A DNA stretch of 64,000 bases from positions 2,034,398 through 2,098,397 of the forward strand of contig CP034975.1 in assembly GCA_004026145.2 (NCBI GenBank). The letters are read 5' to 3'. This document shows positions 60,656-64,000 of the stretch, piece after piece (the stretch's first letter is position 1; each line of letters begins with the position of its first letter). The DNA comes from Takifugu bimaculatus. Lineage: Eukaryota; Chordata; Actinopteri; Tetraodontiformes; Tetraodontidae. The notes under the pieces are model-generated. The model was not told where the DNA came from. It ran no database searches and saw only the letters and a list, made by a program, of their open reading frames with translations. Position numbers and translations under genes: made by a program.

Positions 60656-62816
60656 TAAGAAATTCCTCCTGCAGATTCAACTGCTTTTCCAGGGGAGTAT
60701 GAAGCATCTATTAAGAGATAAGTTGCTGTGCACAATGTTGTTCATGGCAACGGACGCAGGAACATTTGGATGACAAATACAGATGGTTTGACGAGGTGGT
60801 GCCAAATGCAAATGTTGCAAGAAGAGTTAGCCAGGTTGACGTACCAGGGTGTAATTCTTTAAAAATATGGAATGTTTAAGCAAAAGGTGTCTGCATATAG
60901 TCAGCTGGTGGTATTTATTTAGCTCCCGATTCAAAATCTGATTTCTATTGATGTTAAAAACTGTTAAAGACCATCATTAGACTGATTATGCTGTTTGAAC
61001 AACGTAATGCTTCGTGCTGGACTGTATCCATCTGTCCCAAGATTTTCCACTCAGTCCTAGATGAGCAGTGCCAGGTTTCACCAACCCAACATTGGGTATT
61101 TTTCAAGGTCAGCTTAGCTCATTCAGCCATAAATTATTGAGCTTGAGCAAGCACTGTGTCTGTTCCGTTTGCTCCATTTCTGACATTGTCCTTCTTCCCT
61201 CATGTTTGTTTGCTGTGACGCATGACAGAATGAATATTCAACAACAGTGGCACAACTCTATTCCTAGATTTCAGAAAATATTATTTTAATGTAACTTCTC
61301 AACTGGAAGGTCAGAGAATCAAAGAAAGATAAAACTCTGAACACTCATCAGGGTGGATCTACGCCATTTCTGACCCTATATAGTCCTGCCCTTTCTCTGC
61401 CCATATGTGGAGCAATTCCTCCTTCCTGAATATCTGATTCCTATTTTAAAATAGAAAGATCTGACTGACAAGTTGGCATGTCGTAATATTACAATTCACT
61501 CCAAGTAACACTCAAAGACAACAAATCACAAGAGTACCTGTCTGTGCTGTGCTGTTCCTTTACCTGTTTCGTAGCTGTTTGACCTTACTGCCATGTCAGC
61601 CATGACACTGACTGGGAGGTCAACTAGTTAAAGGTACAGTATATCAAAGCCAGGTTGAGTAAAATCAATCAAACAAAACATAATGACATTTCCGTGCATA
61701 ACTTACAGATAATATATTACCTACTGTTGTATTACACCTGTTTTGTTGAGACAAAGACTAGGCACATGCTCTTCATCTAGACACTTTCCCTTGGTAAAGG
61801 GATTAACTAGATAACACTTAACCACAGTGAACCACTTAGCATTAATCTCCATTCCTGAGCTTCTCTTAATAGCACAAAGAATTAGCTCATCAGTGGAGCA
61901 CATCGTCTGAGCAACAGAATGGGATCTATTAAAAGCAAAAAGTCCTGGAAAGAGGAACTTTTATAGAAAACAATGGCCCTTTTCATAAAGGTAGATAATC
62001 AGTAGACAGGCTGAAGGACTTTTGGTTAGTGAAGGTCACAACCAGGCAGTAAACGTAGACTATAGTCAATACTGTTCCTGTGCAAATCAATAGTGCTGCC
62101 CTGAACACACGTGGAGTTCTTATATCGTCGACAAACATTCAGGCAATAAAAAAAAAAAAAAGCACAGTGCTGCAAAGATATATAAAAAAAAATACACTAG
62201 CGCCCCGTCATCAGATTAGCTCTCGTCATCAGAGCTCTGAAAGGCCAGAATAAAGGAACCGATGCGTACACACAACTGGGCTAAAATTAGCCCTACTGCA
62301 GCTGCATGGCTAGACGTGTAGGGATGGGCTCACCACAGACACACACACTCACCCACCCACACACACACACGCACACAAAACAGGACATACAAGAGCAGCT
62401 GCAAAGGTGAATGCCAATGAATCACAGTTTCCTTCCTCACAGGTGCTTCTAGTGAAAAACGTTTGACGGGATATAAAAATACACACACAGACACCGAAAG
62501 AACTAAATCCCCAGCCTTTACCCTGACCTTAACCTTTACCCAACTCTAACCTTAAAACCCAGTTGTGGCCTTTAAGCAGCCATTTGCCGGTGCGAGAACC
62601 AGCACAACTGTTCAAAAGTGGAAGAGGTTTTGTTGTGCATCTCTAGCTTCTGGGGCATCCGTTACGGTTTTGACCATCTCTGACGAGCTCTGTGCAACAT
62701 GCAAATAGGTCCTGCAATTATTCTCCAACACATTCCTGAACCACTGCAGACATCTCGGAGCTCTTTGCATGTCATGACAGGGCTGCTCAGCAGGGTGCAG
62801 CCACGCTAAAGGCATA

Positions 62817-62819
<3 letters not shown>

Positions 62820-62848
<29 letters not shown>
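62820..62848. repeat. (GT)n microsatellite
   Basis: About 14 GT units upstream of HYCC2. Confidence 0.95.
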
Positions 62849-62850
<2 letters not shown>

Positions 62851-64000
62851 GTGGGGCCAGTGCAGGCAGATAATCATCAAGTTTGCACTGGTTTTAGGCA
62901 GAGGCCAGTGGTTGTATAATATGAGAGCGCAGCCAGATTGTAGTTTGTAGATGAGGGCTCAAAGAATGTGGATGAGCTCGCCTCTACTTCATGATCTGGG
63001 AATGAGAATCGGCAATCTGTTGTCTTACTTTCTAGGATGCCGAAACAATTACTTCCACTGTTCACTGAAACAAATGGAAATAAATGGAATGCAGCAGCCA
63101 TCTGGACTTGAATGAAGCCCTCTGACGAAACGCTCTGTCAGGCAGGACCTGACCACAACAAAAGTGCAGCGCTTATGCAGCACTCGGTCTGAAACAGATG
63201 TAAGAGAAAATACAATTGCGTCATTTTTAGTTTTTGATATTTACCATTTCCAAAATGAAAATGCTCTTCTTATTTATCAGACGAATGGTAAATCAACAAT
63301 CACTAAGCTTCCCTAGTGAAGAGGCTATTATTTATTCATTCATGATTTATAATGTGCAGAGATTTCTTCCACGCGACTGTGGAAGCCTGGTCAGTGATGC
63401 AGGACCCTGAGTGCTGACGCAGTGTGGACGGTGTGTTCCACGGAGCTGCTGAGGCGCTGAGATTTAGTCAAGAGGAACAGGAAAAAATGCTGCACCGCCA
63501 TATAGGCTGCTCAGCAGTCTTAACAATGGGCCACCTTGAGGTTCCCTGACAAGCTAAAAGCTCTGCACAGCCCACACAGGATGACATGCAAAGGAATCAG
63601 CAACAGAACGGAGGGGAGAGGGGTGCCGTATCATATCTGGGGAGGAGTGAGAAAGCCAAGCCTGGAGCTTCCCAAAGATAGAGAATTAAGAATTATTAAC
63701 ACAAAAAGGGGATTTTAATGTGTCATTTGTCCCCAGTTACACCATTACTGTAGAAACGAGCAATATTTACACTATAATTCAGTATACATTTTATTTTTGT
63801 CACCTAAATAGGGTAGAAGTGCTCTCTGTCATCATATATATTGAATTCTGACTTTGTAGCAGTCGTTTCTTCAGTCACTTAATGATTTTGAAGAGGCAGA
63901 TTGCATCTTACCAGTGGAAACAAAACTCAGCTCAACTTTGCAGGCTGATTATCAGCACAAATACAGTAAAGCCAGACAGCTTTGAACTAGGAGGCAACAA

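Larger units (their letters stand above)
57424..64000. other. HYCC2 upstream/intronic DNA to the window end
   Basis: Apart from the candidate 5' exon, no gene was recognised on either strand. It holds simple repeats (AAT-rich at about 60,588-60,655, CA near 62,340-62,380, GT at 62,820-62,848). The HYCC2 promoter is either near 59.1-59.5 kb or beyond 64 kb. Confidence 0.45.

Noticed and set aside
62515..62560. Telomere-like CCCTGACC / TAACCTTTACCC run
   Set aside because: Degenerate and only about 45 bp; such interstitial motifs are common and there is no (TTAGGG)n array.

Overview
The window looks like vertebrate, most likely teleost fish, nuclear DNA. It holds short exons with GT-AG introns, a GC-poor background with many CA/GT and tetranucleotide microsatellites, decayed LTR retrotransposons, and three recognisable vertebrate genes, all on the minus strand. 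No bacterial, viral or CRISPR content was seen. I rebuilt every gene model exon by exon, using splice sites, reading-frame phase and similarity to the vertebrate families recalled from general knowledge.

Layout. (1) 1-19,560: MAP3K13 (LZK). Thirteen coding exons lie between 1120 and 6500 (993 codons plus stop). A non-coding leader leads into a roughly 13 kb first intron and a likely CpG/CRE/ETS promoter near 19.5 kb. A possible terminal exon of a convergent plus-strand gene is at 42-218. (2) 19.6-27.4 kb: intergenic. It holds a truncated, frame-broken Ty3/Gypsy element (about 21.59-23.3 kb) and a mosaic of decayed TRPM2 fragments (about 23.8-26.25 kb). (3) 27,402-38,224: TRPM2, the ADP-ribose-gated cation channel, in 33 coding exons including the C-terminal NUDT9-H domain. 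Every exon junction is phase-consistent except for one extra base inside exon 16 (S2 helix). A 554-bp solo LTR with a perfect 5-bp target duplication sits in intron 1. (4) 38.9-43.2 kb: TRPM2 5' flank, a second set of TRPM2 fragments (mostly inverted, one about 99% identical to the live exon 5), and an AMFR-like RING-finger pseudogene. (5) 43.27-57.42 kb: HYCC2 (FAM126B), with a 3.2 kb 3' UTR, ten core coding exons (541 aa) and a phase-symmetric 192-nt cassette exon that encodes a His-rich insert. (6) 57.4-64 kb: HYCC2 5' leader and upstream DNA, with one candidate untranslated exon.

The three genes are not a functional unit: a stress MAP3K of the JNK pathway, a redox/ADP-ribose-gated Ca2+ channel, and a subunit of the PI4KA plasma-membrane complex. 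The most unusual feature is the TRPM2 neighbourhood. The gene is bracketed on both sides by shuffled, partly inverted and partly near-identical pieces of itself, which suggests repeated local duplication or inversion, possibly with gene conversion.
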